From assembly GCF_023022965.1 (NCBI RefSeq), contig NZ_CP095462.1, positions 186,001-250,000 on the forward strand: a stretch of DNA of 64,000 bases. The letters run 5' to 3'. The stretch comes from Ectobacillus sp. JY-23. Its GTDB lineage: Bacteria; Bacillota; Bacilli; Bacillales; Bacillaceae_G. A model generated the notes under the pieces. That model saw only the letters and a list, made by a program, of their open reading frames with translations. It searched no databases and had not been told where the DNA came from. Of the stretch, positions 34,022 through 42,722 are shown piece after piece; the first letter of the stretch is position 1; each line of letters starts with the position of its first letter. A program made the translations under genes and the position numbers.

Positions 34022-34288
34022 GAAGAGATCATCTTTTGAATGGAAGAAAGAAATATATACAAGTAGAAAAACCGAAATTCTTATCTAGATGTGAATGATG
34101 AACCGGCCATGTGCAGTTGTGGTCAGTGGCTAAGAGAGGCTCAACACGGGAGAAGTTCTTGCGCTTTTGGTTGACTGTTACTGTGAGGTTAGAAAAGTAA
34201 CTTTATATACCTTTTCTGAAATGGTGCTAATAGACATATATATAATATGAATCTGTAAATGCACTTTGTAAGGAAAGAAGGTGAGGTT
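34022..34288 (+). other. Intergenic region with a short Cys-rich frame
   Basis: A 21-codon frame at 34109-34174 begins MCSCGQWLREAQHGRSS and resembles the frame at 21633 (MCSCCQYLRQA). No clear ribosome site precedes it. The rest holds the promoter side of nfeD. Confidence 0.3.
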
Positions 34289-34711
34289 GTGGCGACGTGG
34301 GTCATATGGCTTTTATTGGGCGGAGGTTTGCTCTTAGCTGAGATGTTTACACTTACATTTTATCTGCTGTGGCTCGGACTGGGAGCTGTTGTCGGTGCCG
34401 CAGTTGCGTTCATTGTACCGAGTCTATGGATACAAGTTGTTTGTGCGTCTGTTGTAAGTTTGGCATTAACCATTTTTTCTAAACGTATTGTAGGAAAGTT
34501 TCGCATTGGCAAAGGGTTTAAAGATGCCGTTGACACAATTGTTGGAAGGGAAGCAGTAGTGACACAGGATATCAGACCGAAACAAAATGGTATTGTCAAG
34601 GTCGGAGGTGATACGTGGAGTGCTACAGCGAGTGAAACCATTGGGGTAGGTGAAAAAGTGGTAATTGTGAATAGGCAAAATACAGTTCTTACTGTTAGGA
34701 GGGCGAATTAG
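34289..34711 (+). CDS. NfeD family membrane protein (short form)
   Basis: The protein has 140 residues from GTG 34289, preferred over ATG 34259 because GAAGGTGAGG lies just before it. Two or three helices (WVIWLLLGGGLLLAEMF, VGAAVAFIVPSLW) are followed by an OB-fold domain (GREAVVTQDIRPKQNGIVKV, VNRQNTVLTV). NfeD partners stomatin-like SPFH proteins in membrane microdomains, and the next gene is one. The stop TAG shares its G with the GTG of that gene. Confidence 0.8.
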   Translation: MATWVIWLLLGGGLLLAEMFTLTFYLLWLGLGAVVGAAVAFIVPSLWIQVVCASVVSLALTIFSKRIVGKFRIGKGFKDAVDTIVGREAVVTQDIRPKQNGIVKVGGDTWSATASETIGVGEKVVIVNRQNTVLTVRRAN

Positions 34712-35640
34712 TGGTCGGAACAATTTTATCCATTCTACTGATTATTCTTGTTGTCGTATTTGCTGCATTAACAGTAAAAATCATACCACAGCAACAGGTA
34801 GCGGTGGTAGAGCGCTTAGGTAAATTTCATCGCACCATGCATGCAGGGTTAAACATTCTCGTTCCCATTTTAGATCGTGTACGTGTGTACCATGATTTAC
34901 GCATTCAACAAACGAGTGTACCTCCGCAAAAAGTGATCACAAAAGACAACGTGCAGGTAGAAATTGATACTATTATTTTTTATCAGGTCATCGATCCAGA
35001 GCAAGCCACATACGGTATCTCTAACTATGCAAACGGTGTACGAAACATCACGACTGCGACAATGCGGCAAATTCTTGGGAATATGGAGCTTGATGAAACT
35101 TTGTCTGGCCGGGAAAAAATTTCTACCGATATTCGCTTGGCACTTGACGAAGCAACGGAAAAGTGGGGTGTGCGCATTGAACGTGTTGAGGTTGTGGATA
35201 TCAATCCCCCAAAGGACGTACAAGTATCCATGGAAAAGCAAATGAAGGCGGAACGAAACAAGCGTGCCATTATTTTAGAAGCAGAGGCAGCAAAGCAAGA
35301 TATGGTTCTTCGCGCGGAGGGTGACAAGCAAAGTAAAATTTTAATTGCAGAAGGAGACCGGGAAGCGCGTATTCGGGAAGCTGAAGGAGTTCGGCAAGCA
35401 AAGGAACTAGAAGCACTTGGTGAGGCAAAAGCGATTGAGGCTGTCGCAGTAGCTGAGCAGCGCCGCATTCAATTGCTAAAGGATGCTGGATTAACAGAGC
35501 AGGTACTTGCTTATAAGTCTTTTGAGGCCTTGGAGACGATTGCAAATGGAACTGCTACGAAAGTATTTCTACCGACTGGCGCTGTCGAGACTTTAGGTAG
35601 CATCGGAGCCATAGGGGAGATTTTTAAAGAGAAGTCGTAG
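34711..35640 (+). CDS. SPFH/stomatin family membrane scaffold protein
   Basis: The protein has 309 residues. It starts at GTG overlapping the nfeD stop. One N-terminal anchor is followed by the SPFH domain (VAVVERLGKFHRTMHAGLNI, VEIDTIIFYQVIDPEQATY) and a long Glu/Ala/Lys/Arg coiled coil (about 175-265: AEGDKQSKILIAEGDREARI). This is the slipin/QmcA (YbbK) type paired with short NfeD, distinct from flotillin FloT. It organises membrane proteins or proteases. Terminator follows. Confidence 0.85.
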   Translation: MVGTILSILLIILVVVFAALTVKIIPQQQVAVVERLGKFHRTMHAGLNILVPILDRVRVYHDLRIQQTSVPPQKVITKDNVQVEIDTIIFYQVIDPEQATYGISNYANGVRNITTATMRQILGNMELDETLSGREKISTDIRLALDEATEKWGVRIERVEVVDINPPKDVQVSMEKQMKAERNKRAIILEAEAAKQDMVLRAEGDKQSKILIAEGDREARIREAEGVRQAKELEALGEAKAIEAVAVAEQRRIQLLKDAGLTEQVLAYKSFEALETIANGTATKVFLPTGAVETLGSIGAIGEIFKEKS

Positions 35641-35666
35641 GAGCCTGTCATGCAGGCTCTTTTTAT
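35641..35666 (+). terminator. Terminator of the nfeD-SPFH operon
   Basis: GAGCCTG / CAGGCTC, loop TCATG, T5, directly after the stop. Confidence 0.75.
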
Positions 35667-35841
35667 TATATTTGCAGGATTTTATTTCTTTGCTGTGTTA
35701 AAGCGCAATATTGATAATTGGTACCTGTTAATTGAAGGGGAAAGAGGTGAGACTCTTGCAGCGGAAATCAAAAGAGAACTTCCCCCCACCCTACTTCTTA
35801 AGAAAGTCACGACCCACTTATCCAAACCAGGCTGTATGTAA
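35650..35841 (+). CDS. Possible small membrane protein starting inside the terminator
   Basis: A 63-codon frame opens at an ATG in the terminator loop, seven bases after AGGAG. It has one hydrophobic span (MQALFIIFAGFYFFAVL) then a charged amphipathic part and ends 24 bases into the convergent mocR gene. The ribosome site and membrane-like start favour a gene; the overlap with the hairpin argues against it. Confidence 0.3.
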   Translation: MQALFIIFAGFYFFAVLKRNIDNWYLLIEGERGETLAAEIKRELPPTLLLKKVTTHLSKPGCM

Positions 35842-37203
35842 CAAGCTTATAGCTACTTCAATTTCTTGCTCTGTTAAGCCACCGAACCCAAGTAAAATGT
35901 GAGAGCAGGAAAATGGGGGATTTGCATAATAGACAGAAAGCGGATATACCTTGATATCGTAGCGGGCAGCCGCTTGAATGAGCTCGCTCTCTGTCATACC
36001 GTTTTTTACATCCAGTACAATATGAAGACCGGATTGGGAGCCAATAATTGTAACATTCGTACCCATCCAATGTTGAATAGAGCTAATTAGTTTTTTTTGC
36101 TTTTTTTTATATAATGTTCGCATACGATTTAAATGGCGCTGCCAATGACCATTCTTCATAAAATGATACATCGTGAGCTGATGTATTTTAGAAACAGTTT
36201 GTTTATATAGTGCCCCCTTCTGTTTGTAAACCTCAAGTAAGGATGGTGGTAAAACCATATAACTCATGCGCATAGCTGGTAAAAATGCTTTCGAGAATGT
36301 GCCTAAATAAATGACTCGATTGCTTGCATCAAGACCTTGTAGTGCAGGAATTGGGCGTCCTATGTAGCGAAACTCCCCATCGTAATCATCCTCTATAATA
36401 TATCCGTCTGTTTCTTTCGCCCAATCCAACAACTCTAGCCTGCGATGTACAGGCATAATCATTCCATATGGAAACTGATGCGATGGTGTGATATATACAA
36501 TGGTTGCCTCTGTATTTCGCAATGCTTGTACAGACAAACCATGTTCATCAATCTCAACATAAGTAAGCGGGTGGCGGCTATTTTGTAAAACAGCGCGTGC
36601 TCTATGGAAACCAGGTTCTTCCATTGCGTAAGTAGTCACTCCCATAAGTTCGACGAGTATGGAAAGTAGTAGCTGTGTACCAGCCCCGAATACAATTTGC
36701 TCCGGTGTACAAACAACACCTCTAGATTGATATAAATAATTTGTTAGCTGCTCACGGAGTACAATTTCCCCTTGGATATGTTCAGGCGTAAACCATTCTT
36801 TTTCATTATCATATAAACACTGAATCATCGTTCGCTTCCATAATGTTATTGGAAACGCAGAAGCATCGACCAAGCCTTGACTGAAATCAAATGTTGGCCG
36901 TTCCATTTGTGCAAAAGGAGCCGTAACACCTGGCGATGCCGGTTGTATATCATAAGAAAGGTCTGCGGCATACAATCCTTTTTTGGGGATGCTGTGTACG
37001 TATCCTTCCGCCACGAGTTGTGCATAGGCAAGCTCTACCGTGTTTCGGCTCACCTGCAAATGCTCGGATAGTTTACGATGCGACGGTAAACGAGAGCCTA
37101 CGGTAATATGTTCTTGTATGATCTCTTGTTTTATGTGCTCGTAAATTTGCATATATAGCGGCATGTTCATATCTTGCCGCAGGTGTAGTGTTATTTCTGT
37201 CAA
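35818..37203 (-). CDS. MocR-type GntR/aminotransferase transcription factor
   Basis: The protein has 461 residues. An N-terminal GntR winged helix (about 10-78: SHRKLSEHLQVSRNTVELAY) is fused to a class I aminotransferase-like domain with the PLP lysine in YLGTFSKAFLPAMR and YIIEDDYDGEFRY. MocR proteins sense PLP or amino-compounds. It is divergent from a GNAT acetyltransferase gene, probably its target. A dyad ACTGTCCC/GGGGCAGT lies between them. Confidence 0.82.
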   Translation of the reverse strand: MTEITLHLRQDMNMPLYMQIYEHIKQEIIQEHITVGSRLPSHRKLSEHLQVSRNTVELAYAQLVAEGYVHSIPKKGLYAADLSYDIQPASPGVTAPFAQMERPTFDFSQGLVDASAFPITLWKRTMIQCLYDNEKEWFTPEHIQGEIVLREQLTNYLYQSRGVVCTPEQIVFGAGTQLLLSILVELMGVTTYAMEEPGFHRARAVLQNSRHPLTYVEIDEHGLSVQALRNTEATIVYITPSHQFPYGMIMPVHRRLELLDWAKETDGYIIEDDYDGEFRYIGRPIPALQGLDASNRVIYLGTFSKAFLPAMRMSYMVLPPSLLEVYKQKGALYKQTVSKIHQLTMYHFMKNGHWQRHLNRMRTLYKKKQKKLISSIQHWMGTNVTIIGSQSGLHIVLDVKNGMTESELIQAAARYDIKVYPLSVYYANPPFSCSHILLGFGGLTEQEIEVAISLLHTAWFG

Positions 37204-37244
37204 TTTTCAACCACCTCATATCTGCCTTGGTAAAATTATTATAA

Positions 37245-37268
37245 ACTGTCCCTTTCGATAGGGGCAGT
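37245..37268. promoter_or_regulatory. Dyad between mocR and GNAT genes
   Basis: ACTGTCCC (37245-37252) and GGGGCAGT (37261-37268) form an inverted repeat with one wobble, in the divergent promoter region. A candidate operator for the MocR protein. Confidence 0.4.
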
Positions 37269-37314
37269 ATTTTTATACGATGAAAATAAGAAATTTGATG
37301 ATAAGGAGATGTAT

Positions 37315-37740
37315 ATGATGCATGATGTTCGATTTGTAGCAGAAGAACGCGAGGTGTTGCATGCGTTTTCGGTCATGCAAGAGCTTAGACCGCATTTAAG
37401 CGAAAAAACATATCTGCAATTGTATCAAGATATGAAGAAGAGTGGTTACACTTTGATTGGACTATATGTAGATGGAGAAATAGTAGCGCTTGGTGGTGTC
37501 GCTATTATGACCAATTTTTATTCTTTAAAGCATGTCTATGTATATGATTTGATTACGGCTGCGAAGCATCGTTCTAAAGGCTATGGAAAGACTCTTCTTT
37601 CTTATATTGAACAGTGGGGAAAAGACCAAGGATGTACAAGTGTAGAATTAACATCCGGATTTCAGCGTATTGATGCTCATCGCTTCTATGAAAGAGAAGG
37701 ATATATAAAGAAAAGTTATTCATTCGGTAAAGGGTTGTAA
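37315..37740 (+). CDS. GNAT family N-acetyltransferase
   Basis: The protein has 141 residues from ATG 37315; ATG 37309 is too close to the AAGGAG ribosome site. The acetyl-CoA motif A is ITAAKHRSKGYGKTLLSYIE, and motif B FYEREGYIKKSYSF ends the fold. The substrate is unknown. Gene neighbourhood with a MocR regulator suggests an amine or amino-acid-like substrate, by inference. Confidence 0.78.
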   Translation: MMHDVRFVAEEREVLHAFSVMQELRPHLSEKTYLQLYQDMKKSGYTLIGLYVDGEIVALGGVAIMTNFYSLKHVYVYDLITAAKHRSKGYGKTLLSYIEQWGKDQGCTSVELTSGFQRIDAHRFYEREGYIKKSYSFGKGL

Positions 37741-37802
37741 ATGTATGCTTTGCATTTTATTTTTAGTCCTGTGAAAAATTCTCCTTGATTAGCTACATCG
37801 GG

Positions 37803-37814
37803 TTTTAACACAGC
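37803..37814. repeat. Solo end of the interspersed repeat
   Basis: TTTTAACACAGC repeats the right end of the elements at 12617 and 21806. No left end is found, so it may be a relic or chance. Confidence 0.3.
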
Positions 37815-37908
37815 AAATCTTTTAATAAAGTACGAACCTCCTTATATTTTATGTTTACTTCAAGACTTTTCGGAAAAACTAGGAAAGAAACAGAATAGGA
37901 GGGAATGT

Positions 37909-38361
37909 ATGATGGAACATCCAATTCAGGGTTTAATGCGAGCGGCGATGGAAAACCTCAAGGAAATGGTCGATGTAAATACAATTATTGGAGAGCCTGT
38001 GCAAACGGCAGATGGCGGAGTAGTATTAACGGTATCTAAGGTAGCTTTCGGTTTTGGGGCAGGTGGCAGTGATTTTTCGGCTGAAAGACGAGCAGAAGAT
38101 GATCATGCGTTTGGCGGAGGAAGTGCAGGAGGAGTATCTATTACACCAGTTGCCTTTTTAGTGGTGAATGATGAAGGCATTAACATTATGCATTTGCAAA
38201 ACACAACACATTTAGTAGAAAAGGTAATCGATTTGGCTCCACAGACAATCGATAAGCTGCAAAATATGTTTGGATCTAATAAGCAACAGCATAATAAGCA
38301 AAATGAACATACTGATCATTATACGAATCACATGAAAACAAATCCGAATGATCTTGTCTAA
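37909..38361 (+). CDS. ytfJ: GerW family sporulation protein (YtfJ)
   Basis: The protein has 150 residues. HPIQGLMRAAMENLKEMVDV, NTIIGEPVQTADGGVVLTVS and FGFGAGGSDF with GGGSAGGVSITPVAFLVV are the hallmarks of GerW/YtfJ, a forespore protein needed for proper germination in bacilli and cyanophycinase-like in no way. The C terminus is an Asn/His/Gln-rich tail, longer than usual. AGGAGGG precedes the first of two ATGs. Confidence 0.85.
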   Translation: MMEHPIQGLMRAAMENLKEMVDVNTIIGEPVQTADGGVVLTVSKVAFGFGAGGSDFSAERRAEDDHAFGGGSAGGVSITPVAFLVVNDEGINIMHLQNTTHLVEKVIDLAPQTIDKLQNMFGSNKQQHNKQNEHTDHYTNHMKTNPNDLV

Positions 38362-38386
38362 AACCTGTGCTAGCACAGGTTTTTTG
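38361..38386 (+). terminator. Terminator of ytfJ
   Basis: AAACCTGTGC / GCACAGGTTT around TA, followed by T's. Confidence 0.85.
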
Positions 38387-38632
38387 TATTATACAATTCT
38401 TAATACCATCTACCTGTTAATCAAGAACGACATTATATCCATGATACGTAGCTATTCCAACGTAGCAACAAAAGCTATAAGAAAGTACTAGAACTGCTTC
38501 TTAAATGTGTCTTGCATCTACACATTAGCCACTTTTCTTTTCTGTCTAAAAATAATATTGAATTTTCTGTTTATATATAAAGAACATCATAGATGATAAG
38601 TCTTTCTTTGTAACGGATTTGTTACATTAGTA
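38387..38632. other. Intergenic stretch with a small inverted repeat
   Basis: No gene visible. TGTAAC-GGATTT-GTTACA at 38609-38626 is a perfect six-base inverted repeat just before the promoter at 38633 and may be an operator. Confidence 0.4.
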
Positions 38633-38661
38633 TTGAAAATGTAATGGTAAAAAAATACTAT
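38633..38661 (+). promoter_or_regulatory. Sigma-A-like promoter of the 38704 gene
   Basis: TTGAAA, 17-base spacer, TACTAT; the start of RNA would lie about 35 bases before the ATG. Confidence 0.6.
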
Positions 38662-38703
38662 TCCTGAGCGTTCCTCTATGTTTCTGATAAAATTCATGAT
38701 AGA

Positions 38704-39516
38704 ATGAATCGTAATGAATTTATAAAAAGGTGGCTAGGTGCTTTGTCTGGAGGATCTGACCAAATAAATGCTATTTATATTAATGGAGACCGTCGCAATC
38801 AGTGTTTTCTCACATCGGGCATCAGTTTCCATGAGTTTGCTAACAATATTCCATCACCGCTTCGCAATGTTCTTCTGCTAAAGCACGATTTCGAATGGAC
38901 AGATTATAATTATCATACGCTGTTTGAATATGTTGAAGAAGAAAATATACAAAGGCTGATTTCAGCTGATGTAAAACAGTTTCGTGAATTTTGCTGGATT
39001 GATTTTGACGATGTAAATGATTTAGAAGAAATGGAACCCATTGAGATAGCAGAGTTATTATACTTAGCTCATAAAAAAGAGCCAATGGGAAAACCTTTCT
39101 TTGCACTGCTCAAAAATAAATACGTGTATCTATCTCCGGATGATGGCTGGTTAAACAAAGTGTACTTCAGAAGACTACAGGATTTTGCAGGTCTTCTCAG
39201 TAAAGTGATTCCGTATAAGTTAGGTGCATTCGGAAAAAAAAGATTTTCATTGTTTCAAAAAACCAAAATATATCCTGCCATTACTAGAGCGGTAATGGAA
39301 CAGATGTTACCTTGGACAGAAGATGGTCTTCTCATTGATCTGGAAAATAAACAGGAAACGAGAAGAGGATTAGAAATACCATTGTATGTAGTAGGTTCTT
39401 ACACGAATGCAGACGATGTAATGGAAAATCTGGAAGAGCTAAGAGCACAGGCGCAAGATCGTGCGTGGCTTATTTTTGATAAAAAAGAACAAGAATGGAA
39501 ATGGGAAACGGAATAG
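38704..39516 (+). CDS. Hypothetical protein (270 aa)
   Basis: The protein is soluble and acidic, with no signal or membrane segment. Visible elements: FIKRWLGALSGGSDQINAIY, an acidic helix FDDVNDLEEMEPIEIAELLY, and a C-terminal strand-rich part ending in WLIFDKKEQEWKWETE. I do not recognise a family. The ribosome site is weak. It has its own promoter and a strong bidirectional terminator, so it is a single-gene unit. Confidence 0.6.
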   Translation: MNRNEFIKRWLGALSGGSDQINAIYINGDRRNQCFLTSGISFHEFANNIPSPLRNVLLLKHDFEWTDYNYHTLFEYVEEENIQRLISADVKQFREFCWIDFDDVNDLEEMEPIEIAELLYLAHKKEPMGKPFFALLKNKYVYLSPDDGWLNKVYFRRLQDFAGLLSKVIPYKLGAFGKKRFSLFQKTKIYPAITRAVMEQMLPWTEDGLLIDLENKQETRRGLEIPLYVVGSYTNADDVMENLEELRAQAQDRAWLIFDKKEQEWKWETE

Positions 39517-39550
39517 ATGGAATGATTGTAAAGCTTTTTTATCATACACA

Positions 39551-39588
39551 TGTAAAAGAACACACCGCGTACGGTGTGTTCTTTTACA
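39551..39588. terminator. 17-bp perfect bidirectional terminator
   Basis: TGTAAAAGAACACACCG / CGGTGTGTTCTTTTACA with loop CGTA. Confidence 0.88.
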
Positions 39589-39892
39589 TAGCTATACGAA
39601 AAAACAAGCTAAATACAATAGAAAATGCGCTGAATCCAATGGCAGTAAAAGCTAACGTTTTTGCTCCGTAACGTAAAGCAATTAAACCAGCTACAATACC
39701 GATTGATCCAAGAAAAACAGGATAAAAAGCAATAGAAAATAAGGAAATAAATAGAGCAATGTACCCCAGTATAACACCCTTATTGGTCTTAGATGTAAGT
39801 AAGTTTACAGAATCATGCGGTGTAATTTCAGCTGCATATTCTTCATCATGACGGCGAATATGATAGTGTTTTGTGCCTCGTTTTAGTTTCAA
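39584..39892 (-). CDS. Small membrane protein, DUF4190-like
   Basis: The protein has 102 residues. A polar N terminus (MKLKRGTKHYHIRRHDEEYA) precedes two or three helices: VILGYIALFISLFSIAFYPV, GIVAGLIALRYGAKTLAF and IGFSAFSIVFSLFF. The pattern GxxALxxGxxSIxF..G with AGLIALRYG resembles DUF4190-type proteins. Function unknown. GGAGGAATAAC precedes the ATG. Confidence 0.55.
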   Translation of the reverse strand: MKLKRGTKHYHIRRHDEEYAAEITPHDSVNLLTSKTNKGVILGYIALFISLFSIAFYPVFLGSIGIVAGLIALRYGAKTLAFTAIGFSAFSIVFSLFFRIAM

Positions 39893-40031
39893 AAGTTATT
39901 CCTCCTTCTTTAGTGTAGAGGTATTAGTATGTTGTGTTTGTGACGAAGAAAAATGCGTTCCGGATTTTCCCAAAGGTAAATCCAGCATTCTCATGGAATA
40001 TATACGGAATAAAAGGAAAGTGGTGACAGAT

Positions 40032-40706
40032 ATGTTCAAATGGCATGAGCAAGCACAACAAACATGGGATAAAGGTGCAGAAAACTGGCATAAAAGTAGT
40101 GAAAACATGTGGGAAACTGGAAGTAGAAGTACGATCATTCCATTGATGCAGCAATTTGTTCCTGTTGGATCTTATGTATTAGACGTAGGGTGTGGTGATG
40201 GGTATGGTACATATAAGTTACATGAGGCGGGTTATGCAGCAGTTGGCATAGATTTATCGGAGCATATGATTGCATTTGCGCAAAAACGGGTAAAAGATAA
40301 AAAGCTCTCTTTTCAGCAGGCTGACTTAAAAGCGCTTCCTTTTGCAGATAACAATTTTGATGCAGTTATGGTTGTAAACGTTTTGGAATGGACAGAGAAT
40401 CCATGGCAGGCATTACTGGAAATAAAACGTGTTTTAAAGCCGCATGGTAAAGTGTGTATAGCGATACTGGGCCCAACTGCAGCACCACGTTCATATAGCT
40501 ATCGTCGCTTGTACGGTGACCATGTGGTATGCAATACAATGATGCCCTGGGAGTTTAAAAAATTGGCACAAGAAAACGGATTTAATGTGTTAGCAGGACA
40601 AGGTGTATATAAGCGTGGCGTGTTAGAGAAAGAAGCAAAACAAATGCCAGAAGAATTACAACAAGCCCTGAGCTTTTTATGGTTATTCATCTTAGAAAAG
40701 CAATGA
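40032..40706 (+). CDS. Class I SAM-dependent methyltransferase
   Basis: The protein has 224 residues from ATG 40032, after GTGGTGAC; the frame is open upstream but lacks a start signal. Motif I is VLDVGCGDGYGTY, motif II is AVGIDLSEHMIAFA, then QADLKALPFADNNFDAVMVV and LEIKRVLKPHGKVCIAIL. This is the UbiE/MenG-like small-molecule methyltransferase pattern. Substrate unknown. Confidence 0.78.
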   Translation: MFKWHEQAQQTWDKGAENWHKSSENMWETGSRSTIIPLMQQFVPVGSYVLDVGCGDGYGTYKLHEAGYAAVGIDLSEHMIAFAQKRVKDKKLSFQQADLKALPFADNNFDAVMVVNVLEWTENPWQALLEIKRVLKPHGKVCIAILGPTAAPRSYSYRRLYGDHVVCNTMMPWEFKKLAQENGFNVLAGQGVYKRGVLEKEAKQMPEELQQALSFLWLFILEKQ

Positions 40707-40736
40707 AAAAACAGAGGGCTTCAACCTCTGTTTTTT
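40706..40736. terminator. Bidirectional terminator (methyltransferase / 40745 gene)
   Basis: AAAAAACAGAGG / CCTCTGTTTTTT, loop GCTTCAA. Confidence 0.85.
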
Positions 40737-40744
40737 AGAGACGA

Positions 40745-41026
40745 TTAGTCGTCGCAACGTCCACCTACAGATACCGCATTAACTCTGTTCACATTAACAC
40801 GTGTTAGGCCAGGGAAACCGTTGAATCTAGATAGAAGCAAGTTGCCGTTTTGGAATCCTTCAAAGATACCGCGAGCTGGTCTTTGATCGTCATATTGAAT
40901 TACAACAGGTGTACCAGGGCTTAAAGTTCTTAAGAATCGAGCGATACTGTTCTCATCATAAGCACCTGCAACGTTATTGCCATTGCGGTCGCCATTTCCA
41001 TAGTTATTGTAACCGAAACAACTCAT
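40745..41026 (-). CDS. Small protein with Asn/Gly-rich start, possibly spore-associated
   Basis: The protein has 93 residues. MSCFGYNNYGNGDRNGNNVA is low-complexity, and the rest (IARFLRTLSPGTPVVIQYDD, GIFEGFQNGNLLLSRF, NVNRVNAVSVGG) looks like a small SH3/Sm-like beta barrel. GGGGGTGAAAAAGT precedes the ATG. Gly/Asn-rich starts occur in spore coat proteins of bacilli; that link is inference only. Family not recognised. Confidence 0.55.
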   Translation of the reverse strand: MSCFGYNNYGNGDRNGNNVAGAYDENSIARFLRTLSPGTPVVIQYDDQRPARGIFEGFQNGNLLLSRFNGFPGLTRVNVNRVNAVSVGGRCDD

Positions 41027-41109
41027 ACTTTTTCACCCCCTTCATGTAATATATCTTATGCTTGTCTTGTAGAAGGTGTGTTGGACAAGAAATAAACTAT
41101 TGCGGATTT

Positions 41110-42045
41110 TCACGAAAAAAATAGAGTTAAGAGGATGTATATAAAAGGTAATGTACCGATGGATAAAACTGTACTAATACCGACTCCAACAGATGTAAAT
41201 TCTGCATCGCCTCCATACTTCAATGCATATAGAGACATTGTTGGAGCGGAAGGCATCCCAGCAAGTAAGACTGCTGCAGCAATGACACTAAAATTAGGGG
41301 TAAAGGGAATGAAGGCAAACAGTAAAAGTGGAACAAGCAATAACTTAGTAAATGCAGCAATCCAAATGTAGGGACTGGCACTAATAGTTACAGCTGATCG
41401 CAACGACAGGCTCCCAAGCAGGCTCCCAATTGCTAGCAGTGATAATGGTGTGGTCATGGCTCCTATGTTTTGCAATGGCTGCAAAATAACAGCTGGAAGG
41501 GAAAGTGGTGTGAGAAATAACAGTAAGCCGATACAAGTAGATAGAACGCCTGCATTCAAAAAAATCTCAGTTCGAGAAATAGCATGATCTTTATTAAATA
41601 AATGAATACCATACGTCCAAATGAGAAATAAGTATAAGATGTTAAAAATAATCGTATATATAATACCTTCTGCGCCTAATATGTAGCCGCATACAGCGTA
41701 ACCGATAAAACCTTGATTGCCAAATACTGAGATACCTTCAAAACCGCTGCGGCACTTTGAATGCAACTTGCATATGTTAGATAACAGCTTTCCTATGAGT
41801 ACTGCTGTCAATAGAGCAAATGCAGACATGCCAATAAGCCAAAAAAAGTGGGACAATAGTGTGAAGGCGAAGTGTGTATCTAAAGACGACACAATTAATG
41901 CAGGCAATGTAATCAATAAAACAATTTGCATCATAACATGGTCAGATGCTTGTGTGAGCACATTTCGCCGTTTTAGAACAAATCCAACACCTGCAATTAC
42001 ATATAATGTTATGAGTTGTTCAACCAAAGGTATAAACTGATTCAA
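41110..42045 (-). CDS. AEC (auxin efflux carrier) family transporter
   Basis: The protein has 311 residues and ten helices in two inverted halves. Crossover segments are GFEGISVFGNQGFIGYAVCG and LLAGMPSAPTMSLYALKYGG, and the broken helices have the Asn/Gly typical of AEC. In bacilli such proteins move malate, malonate or similar acids. AAGGAGGG precedes the ATG. Monocistronic, divergent from the helicase operon. Confidence 0.8.
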   Translation of the reverse strand: MNQFIPLVEQLITLYVIAGVGFVLKRRNVLTQASDHVMMQIVLLITLPALIVSSLDTHFAFTLLSHFFWLIGMSAFALLTAVLIGKLLSNICKLHSKCRSGFEGISVFGNQGFIGYAVCGYILGAEGIIYTIIFNILYLFLIWTYGIHLFNKDHAISRTEIFLNAGVLSTCIGLLLFLTPLSLPAVILQPLQNIGAMTTPLSLLAIGSLLGSLSLRSAVTISASPYIWIAAFTKLLLVPLLLFAFIPFTPNFSVIAAAVLLAGMPSAPTMSLYALKYGGDAEFTSVGVGISTVLSIGTLPFIYILLTLFFS

Positions 42046-42149
42046 ATGTATCCCTCCTTTTTGGTACGATATTCAAATCTCCTATAAAGGTGTCATAGCA
42101 GTAAAGGTTGCTTTTATCCAGTGTTCTTTGTACACTGTATAGTGACGAA

Positions 42150-42185
42150 GGAACGCCTTTCAGTATGAAAGGCGTTCCGTTTTTT
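42150..42185 (+). promoter_or_regulatory. Terminator-like hairpin in the leader of the helicase operon
   Basis: GGAACGCCTTTCA / TGAAAGGCGTTCC (13 bp), loop GTA, then GTTTTTT. It ends directly before the GGGAGG ribosome site of the gene at 42197. No + strand gene precedes it, so it sits in the 5' untranslated region and may attenuate transcription. TATAGT at 42138-42143 would start RNA right at its left arm, making it alternatively a 5' stabiliser. Confidence 0.6.
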
Positions 42186-42196
42186 GGGAGGCTCGC

Positions 42197-42709
42197 ATGT
42201 TTGATCCGACTGTGTTTGATAATTTAAAAGTAATCGCAGAAGGTGCTATATACGATAAAGATTTAGATGGAGACATTTGTGTTATAAACCGCAGTGACTG
42301 TGTGGATTTAGCTACGATGAGCCGGGCGTATCATATTTCGTTTCGTTTGCCGACAGATACTACACAGGCTAAGCTCTTATTGACGGTAGATGCACAAAAT
42401 TTGGTTGGGGAAATTTTAGAACAACAAGCTATGCCTGGCTGTCGTTTGGAACTTACCTTTACTTGTAAGTTGTCGTCTGTTGCCGTATGCGAAAATATAC
42501 AGGCACTGGTTGAGAAAATTTGGGGCCGGGAGCGCATGATTGTACAACAAATTTCATACGAATATAAACAACCGGTATATACAAATGAGATATCAGTAGC
42601 GTTCCAAAAGCACATTACAGAGGATCATGCAGATGATTTATCTATTGTCGTAGAGTATATGATTACCACGTTACATACGCTCAAGGATATCCTCGGAAAC
42701 CAAAGATGA
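42197..42709 (+). CDS. Hypothetical protein cotranscribed with a DEAD-box helicase
   Basis: The protein has 170 residues, mixed alpha/beta: MFDPTVFDNLKVIAEGAIYD, LVGEILEQQAMPGCRLELTF, and a C-terminal helix DDLSIVVEYMITTLHTLKDI. No membrane segment. GGGAGG precedes the ATG at good spacing. It ends 13 bases before the helicase gene, so the two form an operon. Family not recognised; an RNA-related partner role is possible from context only. Confidence 0.65.
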   Translation: MFDPTVFDNLKVIAEGAIYDKDLDGDICVINRSDCVDLATMSRAYHISFRLPTDTTQAKLLLTVDAQNLVGEILEQQAMPGCRLELTFTCKLSSVAVCENIQALVEKIWGRERMIVQQISYEYKQPVYTNEISVAFQKHITEDHADDLSIVVEYMITTLHTLKDILGNQR

Positions 42710-42722
42710 AGGAGATAAAGGG

